NCBI GenBank assembly: GCA_037039925.1
Contig: JAXRKP010000007.1
Location: 190,001-254,000 of the forward strand
Direction of reading: 5' to 3'
Source of the DNA: Doris montereyensis
Taxonomy: Eukaryota > Mollusca > Gastropoda > Nudibranchia > Dorididae
Length of the DNA stretch: 64,000 bases
In this document: one piece after another, positions 12,010 through 22,706 of the stretch
How the letters are laid out: each line of letters opens with the position of its first letter
Position numbering within the stretch: the first letter of the stretch is position 1
Translations under genes and position numbers: made by a program
The notes under the pieces: generated by a model
What the model was told of the DNA's origin: nothing
What the model saw: the letters and a program-made list of their open reading frames with translations, nothing else
Database searches by the model: none

Positions 12010-13234
12010 CAGCAGTGACCGCCTAAATGTCCGGCAATCTCAGTGAAACCGTTTTTTTCTATATAAATTGGCCCTCTAAATGCCCGTTTGAAAACCAAGA
12101 TTTTCGCCTAAATGCCCGATCTCAACGACAACTGCAGGTATCTTTTTCTCCAAAGTATCATAAAATACATCCGTAGTTGATTAAATATTCTGTTTTTCGT
12201 TATTATACATGTAATCCGATCGCTAATCTAATAGGGCTTATGCCCGTCAACAATGTGCCAGCCATACATTGCAACCACCCTTCATTACCTATCCATTGTA
12301 GAACCTAATGTACTAAACGTTGACCAATCTTCTCTTCATAACTCCACCCAATGTACAACATCCTTTGTCCCATTGGATCACTGGTTGGTCATCGGGCTAA
12401 TTAGAATTGAATGGTCTTCCGGACTCCGCCCACATCTCTTTCTTGATGTCGTAAGTGGCATGCAATCACCTGGCGTCTTTAGACCGGACGCTCATCGTGA
12501 TCGAGTGGGACAAGGTGTGAAGAGTTTTAGTTTTTTATTGCCGTATTGTATCCGCCGTGCATCAATGTGACTTCGGGTCTTCGTGGCGAGAGACGGTCAA
12601 CCCATCCGCGCGCTCACTACCTCAGCGTTAAAAAGCGTAATGGTTTCCTGGTTTCCCTTTTTCTCGCATTAAATTGTTCGTACAGCTGATGACTTTTCCA
12701 AAAACAAACGATCTGGCTATGAATCTTTATCCTTGTCTGTCTGTTGTCTTAATTTTAACATGAGCATTATGAATCGAAGGAGTTGTAAGATTCGTGTTGA
12801 TTTATTTACACATTGGTCCCATTGGATGAGAATTTTCTTTATCCAATTTTTCTCATTCAAATTTGTATAATTACTTTAAGTCATAGGTCTTGTGTTTAAA
12901 TAAGTTACGTGATTATAGTGTGGGTTATGCCAGTTACTGAGGAAGCATTGGATCAGGTCCTTTTTATCTTAGCCACCATAGTAACAACTTGAATTTTGCA
13001 CAGCTACATACAGATCTACATCTTGAAAAAGAAATGAATATACCAGGAAATGATTTACAAAAAGAAGCTTCAAATCCTGGACGAAATTGGCAAGTCACTA
13101 GGGAAACCCAACGTCACAGAAATAGGCCTGCCCTCAAATTGTTGCCCCTGGCCTACTTTCACCTAAATGCCTTTTCGCCTAAATGCCCGTTTTGTCTGCT
13201 TCCCAAGCACCGGGCATTTAGGAAGCGGTCATAC
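12010..13234. mobile_element. TA-flanked DNA transposon remnant (pogo/Tc1-like, non-autonomous), 1.2 kb
   Basis: The left end reads CAGTGACCGCCTAAATGTCC (12013-12032). The right end reads GGGCATTTAGGAAGCGGTCA at about 13212-13231, an imperfect inverted match. TA flanks both ends (12008-12009, 13235-13236). The left flank GTG-TA and right flank TA-TTTCA together rebuild the 39-bp satellite motif GTGTATTTCA, so the element landed in the satellite. GCCTAAATGCCC recurs just inside both ends (about 12109, 13187), like subterminal transposase-binding repeats. No transposase ORF is visible. Confidence 0.65.
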
Positions 13235-13261
13235 TATTTCAAAGGAACACAGCGAGGGTCT

Positions 13262-13345
13262 AGCTAGCATCACTAGAATTCGAACCCACAATCAAAAAGT
13301 CTAGCAGCTAATCCTACCCCTGACCACCAAAGCCAACCACCAAAA
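13262..13345 (-). mobile_element. tRNA-like SINE head fragment
   Basis: The minus strand reads TGGTGGTCAGGGGTAGGATT, then TGTGGGTTCGAATTCTAG, which fits spaced A- and B-box promoter elements of a tRNA-derived SINE. No full cloverleaf is evident, and the family is different from SINE-A. Confidence 0.4.
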
Positions 13346-13362
13346 AACCACAGTATTTAAAA

Positions 13363-13705
13363 CAGTTATAGTTATAGCTATAGTTATGGTTACAGTTATA
13401 GTTATAGTTACAGCTATAGTTACAGTTATAGTTATAGTTATGGTTACAGTTACAGTTATAGTTACAGTTATGGTTATAGTTATAGTTACAGTTATAGTTA
13501 TAGTTACAGTTATAGTTACAGTTATGGTTATAGTTATAGTTATGGTTACAGTTATGGTTATGGTTATAGTTACAGTTATAGTTATGGATACAGTTATAGT
13601 TACAGTTATAGTTACAGTTATAGTTATAGTTATGGTTACAGTTATAGTTATGGTTACAGTTATAGTTATAGTTATGGTTACAGTTATAGTTATAGTTATA
13701 ATTGG
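13363..13705. repeat. Hexanucleotide array (GTTAYA/GTTATG)n, about 57 units
   Basis: The array is continuous GTTATA, GTTACA and GTTATG hexamers. It yields ORFs of 133-186 codons encoding alternating V/I/T or N/Y repeats. These are artefacts. Confidence 0.95.
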
Positions 13706-13988
13706 GACAAAAAGGTGTACTGGAATGGCAGCCAAGAAATTGACACAGAAAGAAAAACCCAAGAAGTCCACCGACGAGGTGAAATGATGACAAACACAAA
13801 AAACCCAACAACAACAACATAGATGGGCGCAACGTATGGCAGAGGAAAGCAGGGGACACAACTCACTGGAACTGAAAGGCGTCTGTGGAGGGTTAAAAGT
13901 TACAGCCGAGGCGTAGCTTACTAATAAGCATGCCTGGGTTACAGCCTGTTGTAGTGAGTGGATGGGTGATGCCTGGCCTGATCATCAT

Positions 13989-14308
13989 CTGATTTTTAAT
14001 CTGATTTTCATTTACCCACATTATACACAACTAAAATGATCTCGGGGTTTTTGGTAGGATTTTTAAATTTTGCCAGGACTGCCCTGAAACAGCCCAGGGA
14101 TCTTTTAACATGCACAGTGTTGTGATATGCACACGACCTTCTTATCGTTCATCTCCCGGTGGACCTAGGTATCGATCCATCTACCTGGATCAGAGGGGGA
14201 GATTTTGCTCGAAAAAACTTTAGCAAATTTGTCAACCGTTGGCGGGGCTCGAACCCACTGCCTTTGAGTTTTGAGAGACCGACACCTTTGCCGCTAGAAT
14301 ACCGAGTC
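13989..14308 (-). mobile_element. SINE-A, full length
   Basis: Reading on the minus strand, a tRNA-like head has B box GGGTTCGAGCCC at about 14246-14257. It is followed by the same body as the other SINE-A copies (GATCCAGGTAGATGGATCGA, ATCCCTGGGCTGTTTCAGGG) and an A/T-rich tail at 13989-14020. Confidence 0.75.
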
Positions 14309-15402
14309 ATCATCATCATCAAAATCGATAAACATGATTACAATTACAGGTAGTAAGAGAAGATTTACATTGGTGGAGAAAGCCGCATTGGTTTAAAAAA
14401 ACTGAATTAAAAGAAGCAACATTTTAGACAAAGAAATTTACAAATTGTCATCATGAAGAACAAAAAAGAAAATTAGCTAGCTTTTCCTGAAATACATGTA
14501 CATGACATGCTACTAAGTTCACATACGTATATCAGTATCATATCAGTATCAGGATGGATATTCTTCCCAGTAGACTTGTTTTCAAAAGTTTCGTCCTACT
14601 TTTGTCCAATAGGGTCTATTTTTTTCTTTTCTTACTTATGTTTCATTTTCATTTTCAGCCACTGATTCAATTTATAAAATTTAATTTATGATTTGATTTC
14701 TTGTAGGCCTGTCTTAAACTCTAAATTTAAATTTTATGAGTGGGAAGATAACTTACATCACCAATAACACAGAGGAAAGATCAAGAGATCAAGTTATGAT
14801 TATAAAACATCTGTAATGAAAGTAGTTTTGCTCTGATGTGGAAACAACATTAACCCTATAACTGCTGACAGTTTTTTGTGAACTGCTGAGGCTTTAAAGA
14901 GGTATATAATGACATGTTTGTTAAAGTTATTTCAAGCGTTGTTTTTATGCTAAAAAAACAAACAAACTATACATTTCTGTAAAGGTGTTGAGTCATATTT
15001 TATGCTAAAAACAAAACAATTAACGAATTCACGATGACATAGCCTTGCTCCCTGGGCAAAAATCCAACATGGCCACCAAGCTATGTAATTCTTATGTTGG
15101 GATCCCTTGAAAAATGTATAGATATTGTCATTTTCATTCAAAAACCCTCTCATCAATTAGATAATTTCATAACCTTTCCAGAAATGTATAATTTATTGGG
15201 GTTCTTATCAAATGTTCGTGCTAAATTTAATTAAAACGAAAGCAGTGATACTTTTTTTTATGATACTGAAATCACAAGACGGCTATGATGAGTAATACTA
15301 TAACTTACTTCCGGATTGGTTACCGAGCCAGGCTAGACGTGGGTGGGCGAGCTCACGTTCATTTTATGATTTCAAGTTTCTTTGTTGTTAAACGATGTCA
15401 AG

Positions 15403-17001
15403 ATGCCAGTTAGCGGATTGCCGACGATGTTGGAATGTCTTATCAACAGCATTTTAGATGAATCTCACCTCTTCTCATTCAAAGTGGCTGGAAATCAAGA
15501 GCGCACTACCCTCGTCCTTCGTTTTGATGGCATGGCCATGGACTACATGGGTGTGTTAGCGAGTCATCATTGGACTCCTGCCAGCTTCAGGACGGAAGTC
15601 ACCGAGTCAAATAACTTAGAAAACAACATCATACAAGAAAAACAACGGAGACAGTAACAACATCTACCAACACGGACTTCATTAAAAACAAAGAAACTGC
15701 GAGTGCCGACATTCAACGAACAAACAACAACAATATGGAGTCAACACAGGATAAGGACAGTGCTATACACTCATTCAGTGTGTCAACCATAACATCGCCC
15801 CTTGACGACACATCTACGAACACAGACTTTATTGAAAACAAAGAAACCGTAAGTGTTGACATTCAACAAACGAACAACAATACAGAGTCAACCCAGAGTC
15901 AGGACAGTGCTATCCATTCATTCAATGTGTCAACCATAACATCCAACATAGAGTCAGGACAGTGCTATCCATTCATTCAGTGTGTCAACCATAACATCCA
16001 ACATAGAGTCAGGACAGTGCTATCCATTCATTCAATGTGTCAACCATAACATCCAACAGAGTCAGGACAGTGCTATCCATTCATTCAATGTGTCAACTAT
16101 AACATCCAACATAGAGTCAGGACAGTGCTATCCATTCATTCAGTGTGTCAACCATAACATCCAACATAGAGTCAGGACAGTGCTATCCATTCATTCAATG
16201 TATCAACTATAACATCCAACATAGAGTCAGGACAGTGCTATCCATTCATTTAGTGTGTCAACCATAACACCCAACATAGAGTCAGGACAGTGCTATCCAT
16301 TCATTTAGTGTGTCAACCATAACACCCAACATAGAGTCAGGACAGTGCTATCCATTCATTTAGTGTGTCAACCATAACATCCAACATAGAGTCAGGACAG
16401 TGCTATCCATTCATTCAGTGTGTCAACCATAACATCCAACATAGAGTCAGGACAGTGCTATCCATTCATTCAATGTGTCAACCATAACATCCAACATAGA
16501 GTCAGGACAGTGCTATCCATTCATTCAGTGTGTCAACCATAACATCCAACATAGAGTCAGGACAGTGCTATCCATTCATTCAATGTGTCAACCATAACAT
16601 CCAACATAGAGTCAGGACAGTGCTATCCATTCATTCAATGTGTCAACCATAACATCGTCGCTTACGTGATGATAAATAAGCGCCAATCTCAAAAATTGAA
16701 AAAGACACAGGAATGCATATTAATATTACACAGCCAGATCGCAAATTTAAAGCTATTGTTAGTCAAATTTCAAGGGACACGTGCTATTCTTGCAGAGACT
16801 GATGATTTCCTTATGGAGTATTGCGTTCCATATCAAAGGATAACAAATTTTATCATCAAGGACAGTACAGCCGACAGCCCTTATATTATGAAAATACGTG
16901 GTACGACAACGCCATCTGCATATTTGGCATGATGACGAGATCCCCTATTGGAGGCCTACAGAGAACACGTGTAGAATATTCTGACATTACTACCCCATCT
17001 T
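15403..17001 (+). pseudogene. Unrecognised protein-coding relic inside the TTAA element
   Basis: I do not recognise this protein. ATG at 15403 has A at -3 and starts MPVSGLPTMLECLINSILDE. A segment with beta-strand-like spacing follows (FKVAGNQERTTLVLRFDGMA). The first frame stops at 15655-15657. The next frame continues without a gap through two diverged copies of a roughly 48-residue Ser/Thr/Asn-rich unit (DSAIHSFSVSTITS, then TNTDFIENKETVSVDIQ), so one frameshift near 15640 is likely. The second unit runs into a 55-bp minisatellite derived from it. Because 55 is not a multiple of three, the frame rotates. After the array, fragments in two frames look coding: DTCYSCRD (with a CxxC pair), ETDDFLMEYCV, then FYHQGQYSRQPLYYENTWYD and NAICIFGMMTRSPIGGLQ. 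It could once have been a protein of about 400 residues. Confidence 0.45.
15893..16655. repeat. 55-bp minisatellite, about 14 units
   Basis: The unit contains AACATAGAGTCAGGACAGTG, CTATCCATTCATTCAGTGTG and TCAACCATAACATCC. It grew out of the Ser/Thr-rich coding unit seen once at 15745-15796. Units alternate between CAGTGTG, CAATGTG and TAGTGTG variants in blocks, which suggests multi-unit duplication. Confidence 0.93.
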
Positions 17002-17746
17002 AAACGTCTGATCTTCAAAACATTGAATCTGGTATATCTTACATATAACATGTCTAACTTTTCAAGTTAACCTTCTCTTATCTTTTGTAATTCTAAGATG
17101 ATTATCTGCCAGAGTTTGATTGCTGATTCCTGATGGAAGTCATCTTCTGTTTGCCCTTTAGTTGCCCTTGATAACGTTTGAAGAATTATAATATTAATAA
17201 TATTATATCATTTTCACCATGAATACATGACCAGTTGAAATAATCTCATCATGACATAATGTGTAATTTGTTACATAGAATTCTTATTTTTTTTATTTTA
17301 ATATTAAAATTTAAAAAAAAAAAATACTATGAGGACAGGAAGACAGCTACTTCCAGAAGCAGGAAAGCTACAGGTATTCTTCAATCACCAGAGATGCGGA
17401 AAACGATAAAAATGGCTAGTAATCAAAGGGATTAACAATGAAAAACTGGGCAAATGAATTGGCCGATCTAATCGGCGCGGCAGAATAGCGCACAACAATT
17501 AGCTGATTTAATCGGCTATACGCTGTTATAGGGTTAAAACATCATTTCAATTTTCATACTAAATTCCTTTTAAGGTGTTACAGAAAGTTCAATCAGTAGA
17601 GTGTCGACTACTATCCAGGAGGACCACCTTACTCCCAGTCCAGGCAAATTTTTCTGGTCCTCCTGTCGACCCAGCAGCAAAATAGATAGCTAGGACTATT
17701 CAGACTCGGCGAATGGAAAAGCAGCTTGGAAAGCAATGGCAAACTA

Positions 17747-17850
17747 CAGTCGAACCCGCTTAATCTAAATTGTGCGGGAACAGACAAAAAATGGATCAAC
17801 TGGGAATTAAGACAAACCGAAAAACGTCTTATTTTGATCTAGTTACAGGA
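17747..17850 (+). mobile_element. Possible pogo/Tigger-type terminal fragment
   Basis: TA followed by CAGTCGAACCCGCTTAATCT (17747-17766) and TGTGCGGGAACAGAC resembles pogo/Tigger terminal sequence. I found no opposite end within the window, so this is a fragment at best. Confidence 0.35.
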
Positions 17851-18619
17851 GTGGGGTATTTAATAATAATTGAGTACAACATCTAAATAAGATTTCACTT
17901 TTCTTACACAGCTTACACGATGACACACAAGATACCAATCAAGCAAGTTAAAAAATCAATTTCACTCTCAAACTCAAAACCTGTATGGTATTACTAGTAT
18001 TAGTATTATTAAGTATAATCGGAATGTTAAGTTAAAGTTAAAGTTAAAGTAAAATGATTTGACAAACAAGCAACACAAACATGACTGTTTCTTTGAAATT
18101 TCCCCATCAACATACGAAGAGCTAAGTTTTGAAGTTTGAGTCAAAAGTGTCAAAATTTTATTATTATTATTATTATTATCATTTTCATATGCCATAACCC
18201 TTCTACTACTTATAGAATCGGTCTGCAATAGTAAAAAACATGAAAACTATATATTATATGTAAATGTGGTTTTGATCCCTCTTTTTATATTGAAAAATGT
18301 TATAGTTATAGTATTACTCAAGTTTTTTCCTAAATATTCGAAAATATGGGAATGAAAAAGGAGTCAATATCTGTCAATCATATGTGACATCTGTGTAAAG
18401 GCAAAGTCTGCCCTGTTTGATCCCAGTAGATTCAGTACTGATGCTACAAATATGGCCATCGTTACCATGGCAACCAAAATGTTATTGTTAAACAAAACAA
18501 AAAGTAGTCCATGTTGATTACAACATGATACATTTTGTATGTGTGAAGTATGAACATTATATGTCAAAAAATATTAGTCATTTAGAATCTCAGGTGAAAT
18601 CCGCCCCCCCCCCCCCCCC
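17851..18619. other. Non-coding stretch, nothing recognised except simple repeats
   Basis: AT-rich with a short (GTTAAA)n at about 18027-18050 and (ATT)n at about 18159-18180. A poly-C run lies at about 18602-18622. Confidence 0.5.
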
Positions 18620-18715
18620 CCCAAGAGGAAGCAGCAAAAGGAAAGATTTGATAAATCAAAGAGTGAAAGGAAAGAAGTATGACCTACCGGCCACAACCGG
18701 CAACCACCCACACAC
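18620..18715 (+). repeat. R1 repeat, 3' half
   Basis: It contains the R1 signature GAGTGAAAGGAAAGAAGTA, TGACCTACC and CAACCACCCAC, directly after a poly-C run. Confidence 0.6.
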
Positions 18716-19039
18716 AAACATAAAACTGTGACATGAACAAGTGATAATATCACTATCAGGAGAGGAGAGACAACAGAGAGAAAAAATAACAAAATAATAA
18801 TGGAAGAATAAAAAAATGTTTCAAACTTTATTTCTCACATTGATTCCAATACAATTTTGTTTTTAAATTTTCCTCCAGCCAGCAGTCAATTGTACAAAAA
18901 AAAAAAAAATAAAAGTAGTCATTGTATGTATAAAGACATACCATCTTGTACAGATTAAGTCACTGACTACAAAGATTTGAAGTCATTGTTCAAAGATGGC
19001 TTTCATTTTACACAGATGGGAGGTTACTGCACACGAATT

Positions 19040-19600
19040 GCAGTCATAGCCATTGAGTCAGGGCAGAAATAGCTGTCATTGTTCAAAGACGGCAGTCATT
19101 GTACAAATAGAAACCTTTTACCTGTCTAATGTACAAAGATAGCAATCATAGTCATTGTACAAAGAGAGACCTGTATACGACAGCAGTCATTGTACAAAGA
19201 TTGTACTTACCGTACAAAGATAGCAGTCATTGTACAAAGATGGCACTCATTGTACAAAGATTGCAGTTATCGTATTAAAGATAGTAGTCATTGTACAAAG
19301 ATGGCAGTCATTGTACAAAGATTGCAGTTATCGTACAAAGATAGTAGTAGTAGTCATGGTACAAAGATTGCAGTTATCGTACATAGATAGCTGTCATTGT
19401 ACAAAAACTGCAGTTATCATACAAAGATAGCAGCCATTGTACAAAGATTGCAGTTATCAAACAAAGATAGCAGTCATTGTACAAAAATTGCAGTTATCGT
19501 ACAAAGATAGCAGTCATTGTACATAGATTGCAGTTATCATACAAAAAATAGCTGTCAACATACAAAGACAACAGTCATTCAGTCATAGTCATTGTACAAC
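19040..19600. repeat. About 40-bp compound tandem repeat
   Basis: Alternating blocks read AGCAGTCATTGTACAAAGAT and TGCAGTTATCGTACAAAGAT with many variants. All share TGTACAAAGA or CGTACAAAGA. ORFs at 19190-19430 are artefacts of the repeat. Confidence 0.88.
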
Positions 19601-20129
19601 ATTCCATTCTCCGTATCCTGCAGACAAATCATGCCCAAGACAACATTTCGTATCACAAGGGAAATAACTAAGGGGGCAGATAACTGATGACTGACACTCA
19701 CTTGCTGTGTTTAACCGACTCAATCACCACCTCAAGCGTATCACTGCCAGCTCAGGTCAAATGACTACATGGCTCATTGAGACCTCTTTCCCCCATCTGG
19801 GCCAATTCCAGCTACAATTCTTTAAATATCCCTTTCTCTCTTTCCTCTCTGTCTCTCTCTGTCTCTCTCTGTGCCAAGTTTGAATCTTGCCAAATAATTT
19901 GGAGAAAAGACTTCATATACACTGTGGCATTTGAACAAGAATAGCATGTATGGTAGACAATGTGCATGAATGCATCATAATCATAATCTTAACTTGGGAC
20001 TGGGGTAAAAAATTTGGTTGAGGCATTTTTGTAACAGATGATGGAAATCCTGGTACTGGTAAGTAACAAACGTAAGACTGGTTTAAGCTATATTTCATTA
20101 TAGATCTGAACCTTCCACTCTCGCTCATT

Positions 20130-20370
20130 CTTCATATTCCCCTCTGCTACGTTTCTTATCATCACTGTCTTTTCTTTCTTTCTTTCTCCTTTATGTTTTT
20201 CTTCTGACAACACATTGTGTGATGCCGGAGGTAGTACTTAGATCTAGATTCTAGATATTTCTAGTTTGTTGTCGGACGAAGGGTTATACCCGAAACGTCA
20301 AGTGTTTGTTCTGTCTTTATAAGTGGAGTTGTCACTTATTGTCATATTTTGGTCAAAGTTCCTCGTAGTC
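20130..20370 (+). repeat. Hammerhead-like interspersed repeat, copy 1
   Basis: It shares a roughly 240-bp layout with 51870-52125: a CTTT-rich tract, ACATTGTGTGATGCC, TAGATATTTCTAGTTTGTTG, then the core and a TGTTCTGTCTTTATAAGTGG tail. The core at 20274-20299 has GGACGA, a 4-bp stem with a TTAT loop (AGGG/ACCC as written), then GAAAC and GTC. This is close to the conserved hammerhead ribozyme order CUGANGA-stem II-GAAA-stem III-GUC, with one core change (U to G). Penelope-like elements are known to carry hammerheads. Confidence 0.5.
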
Positions 20371-22706
20371 TTTCAAAGGGTGGGTGGGGGGATAACTTTC
20401 CTCTCTTTGTTTTTTGCCTTTATTAAAATAAAAGGATTGGGTTGATCGATGGATGACTGGTTTGGCTGTGAGATGCCCTTGGGCTGCCGTGCAATCTCTT
20501 AAGCCGGTGTGAGCCTGAAGGGGAAAATGATGTGTTCTGAGATTACGCCATATAATCAAAAGAGTTCAAGGTCACGTTCAATGTCAAGAGAACAATGGGT
20601 CAAAATGAAGAACTCAGTGAAAGAGAGGGGGGGGACTTTTGACAGGCAGCTAAATGCAAAGGAAAAGATGAGGGGAGAAAAGAAATGCGATCAGGTCCGA
20701 TGACTTTCAATTCGTGTCAACAAGTGAAATAAAACTCTTTCTTCAAGGTCCTTCAACAGAAGTAATGCCCTTTGCCAAAAGGAAAAAAATAAGAAAAACA
20801 AAGGAATAAAACTACAGTACAAAAGATATTCCTGAAAATTTGTATTGCAATGTCAATGAATGAATGGCTACCACTATTCTACCTACATTATTATTACATG
20901 AACTTTAAAAAATTCTCTTTTCATTTTCAAGAGATTTCTTTGCGGAAATTCCTTCTTAATCGTATGTAAAAGATCAATTCTGTACATTTAGCAAATCATC
21001 AAGTGATAGCTGTATAACCTTCCCACTGGGGGATGGAATAAAATCAATATTCTAAAGGAAAATTAAAAATGTCTGCTTTGACATCCAACCCATTGTACGC
21101 TAGAGTTTGCAAGTTGATCTACAACCACTTTCTCTCTCAACAACAAAAATTAGTTTCTTTTTTAAATATTTCTTTTTCATATATTACAAATGAATTCCAT
21201 TGAATTCCAATAAGACCATCTTAGTTGGGGGGAAAAACAACATAGATGGCATTCGTTTGTGTATTTCACTATTACTGCCATTGGTAAAAAAGCAAACAGA
21301 TCGGGAACAACGACGAAATGAAATAAATTATAAAGATGCGCACTCACATTTTTGCATATATTAATGTCACAAATACACTCATTTCAAATTTAAAAGGCAG
21401 AGCCTGTCTGCACTCGATGGTGTTAATTTTTCAACATTCTGTTCCCTTTTAATCACACACTAGATAAATCAAACTGATATAAAAAATAAACTGTGACCGA
21501 AAAGTTGATGTCTCCATTAATCTGCTTCCCATGCAATTAAATTTATGATGACCTCTTTGCTTTCTATACCAACCCCAACGTATTTATCACAAAGAAGAAC
21601 TTGGGTAAAAATGGAAGGAAGTGGGGAATGATGCCATACAAGATCAACGTTTTCAAAGTTGTTTGAAAAACTCTGTCTGCCACAGAGTTCAGTCGTTTAA
21701 AAGAGGCTTAATCTCATTCTAAAATAAAAAATAACATAAACGGTGCAACATTCCTCCCCTCCCCTCATAGGAAAAACAAATCAATAACAAATTCTAAAAA
21801 TAACATAACAAATTTTAAAAATAACAACCAGGGACCATGAAGGGAGATCACAAAAGGGAGATCAGACGGAAGTCGACAGAGCAAGGCTAGAAATGCAATG
21901 GCTTCATATTATCACCTTTTTTTTTTGTTCTTTACTGGGAATCACTTTCGACTTACAGAAGTGGCGGGAGCTCTATGTAATCTCTAACCGACATCAAAGT
22001 TGCACAAATCCACTCCTCTCACTTCCATGGTCAGCTCAAGACCATTTTTGATTTTAGTGGAGCATTAATATCATTCCCGTTTTCCCGGCGTCACATCTGA
22101 CTGAAAACTCAGTGGAAAGACGCAATCCCAAATATTTTTGTCCTAAGTTTTGCATCAAATGTTACTTTGACTTCATTTAAATTCTGCAACACAAATTATC
22201 CCCTGGATGCGAAGGATTCCCTATTTTGGAGGGTCCAGACTTCTAAAGGCTGTAAGGTCAACAAACACACAGTGCCTACATTTCTTAATCTGGGGTCATC
22301 GGGGTCATGGGTCACACATGTGTCTCCAGTAAGAGTAGGAGGCACTCCCATTGCAATGTATATTCTTCCAGAATCACAAGGGAAGTCGGTGAGACAGTGA
22401 AGCCACTACATTTGCAGCCTTAAAGAACGATCAAAATTCCCTCATTCCCCCCCCCCCCCCCCCCCCCCCAACATCGCCACTTCTTTTTTTTTTTTTAAAA
22501 CATAACAAAAGCCCATTATCCTATTGATGTCATTTACTTTATAAAATGAACAGAAACATAACTGATCAAGGAGAAAGAGAGACGGATGGAAAAAGAGATC
22601 AAGTGAGACAAGATGGACAGACAGACTAATAAAAAGACATGACAGCTAACAGAGAGAGTAAATAGACAGAGTTCGCACACAGAGAGAGAGGACCCAGTGA
22701 ACAGAT

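Larger units (their letters stand above)
14850..17537 (+). mobile_element. TTAA/TIR-bounded element, 2.68 kb, with an unrecognised ORF
   Basis: The left boundary is TTAACCCTATAACTGCTGAC (14850-14869). The right boundary is ATACGCTGTTATAGGGTTAA (17518-17537). The reverse complement of the right end begins TTAACCCTATAAC, matching the left for 13 bases. The TTAA flanks suit a piggyBac-superfamily target site. Inside are about 550 bp of 5' sequence, a broken ORF (15403-17001) with a minisatellite in the middle, and about 530 bp of 3' sequence with a small internal repeat (GATCTAATCGGC, GATTTAATCGGC) near the right end. I see no piggyBac catalytic domain. Either it is non-autonomous with captured coding sequence, or the ORF belongs to an element type I do not know. 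Confidence 0.6.
18827..22706 (-). other. WTAP 3' UTR (predicted extent)
   Basis: The WTAP stop codon is at 22707-22709. Downstream on the minus strand I see no coding sequence. AATAAAG occurs at 18832-18827 (plus strand TTTATT), a possible polyadenylation signal. Another lies near 20425. The 3.9-kb extent is uncertain. It would include the 19.0-19.6 kb array and the ribozyme-like repeat. Confidence 0.35.

Noticed and set aside
11097..12098. Cys-rich repeat ORFs (SREGCVLCISCGL units) resembling small secreted peptides
   Set aside because: The unit is a 39-bp satellite with a period divisible by three. It is open on both strands and has no signal peptide or stable start.
13363..13705. Hexamer array as interstitial telomere
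   Set aside because: The units GTTATA/GTTACA/GTTATG do not match the animal telomere repeat TTAGGG in any phase.
13301..13861. Both-strand ORFs of 133-186 codons with V/I/T or N/Y repeats
   Set aside because: Products of the GTTAYA hexamer array. The flanking residues differ between frames and show no domain.
9230..19600. Regular repeat arrays as possible CRISPR loci
   Set aside because: The repeats are directly adjacent and diverged with no unique spacers, there are no cas genes, and the genome is eukaryotic.
22446..22470. Poly-C tracts here, at 18602-18622 and at 38306-38322 as regulatory sites
   Set aside because: Simple homopolymers whose length is unreliable in long-read assemblies; no associated motif.
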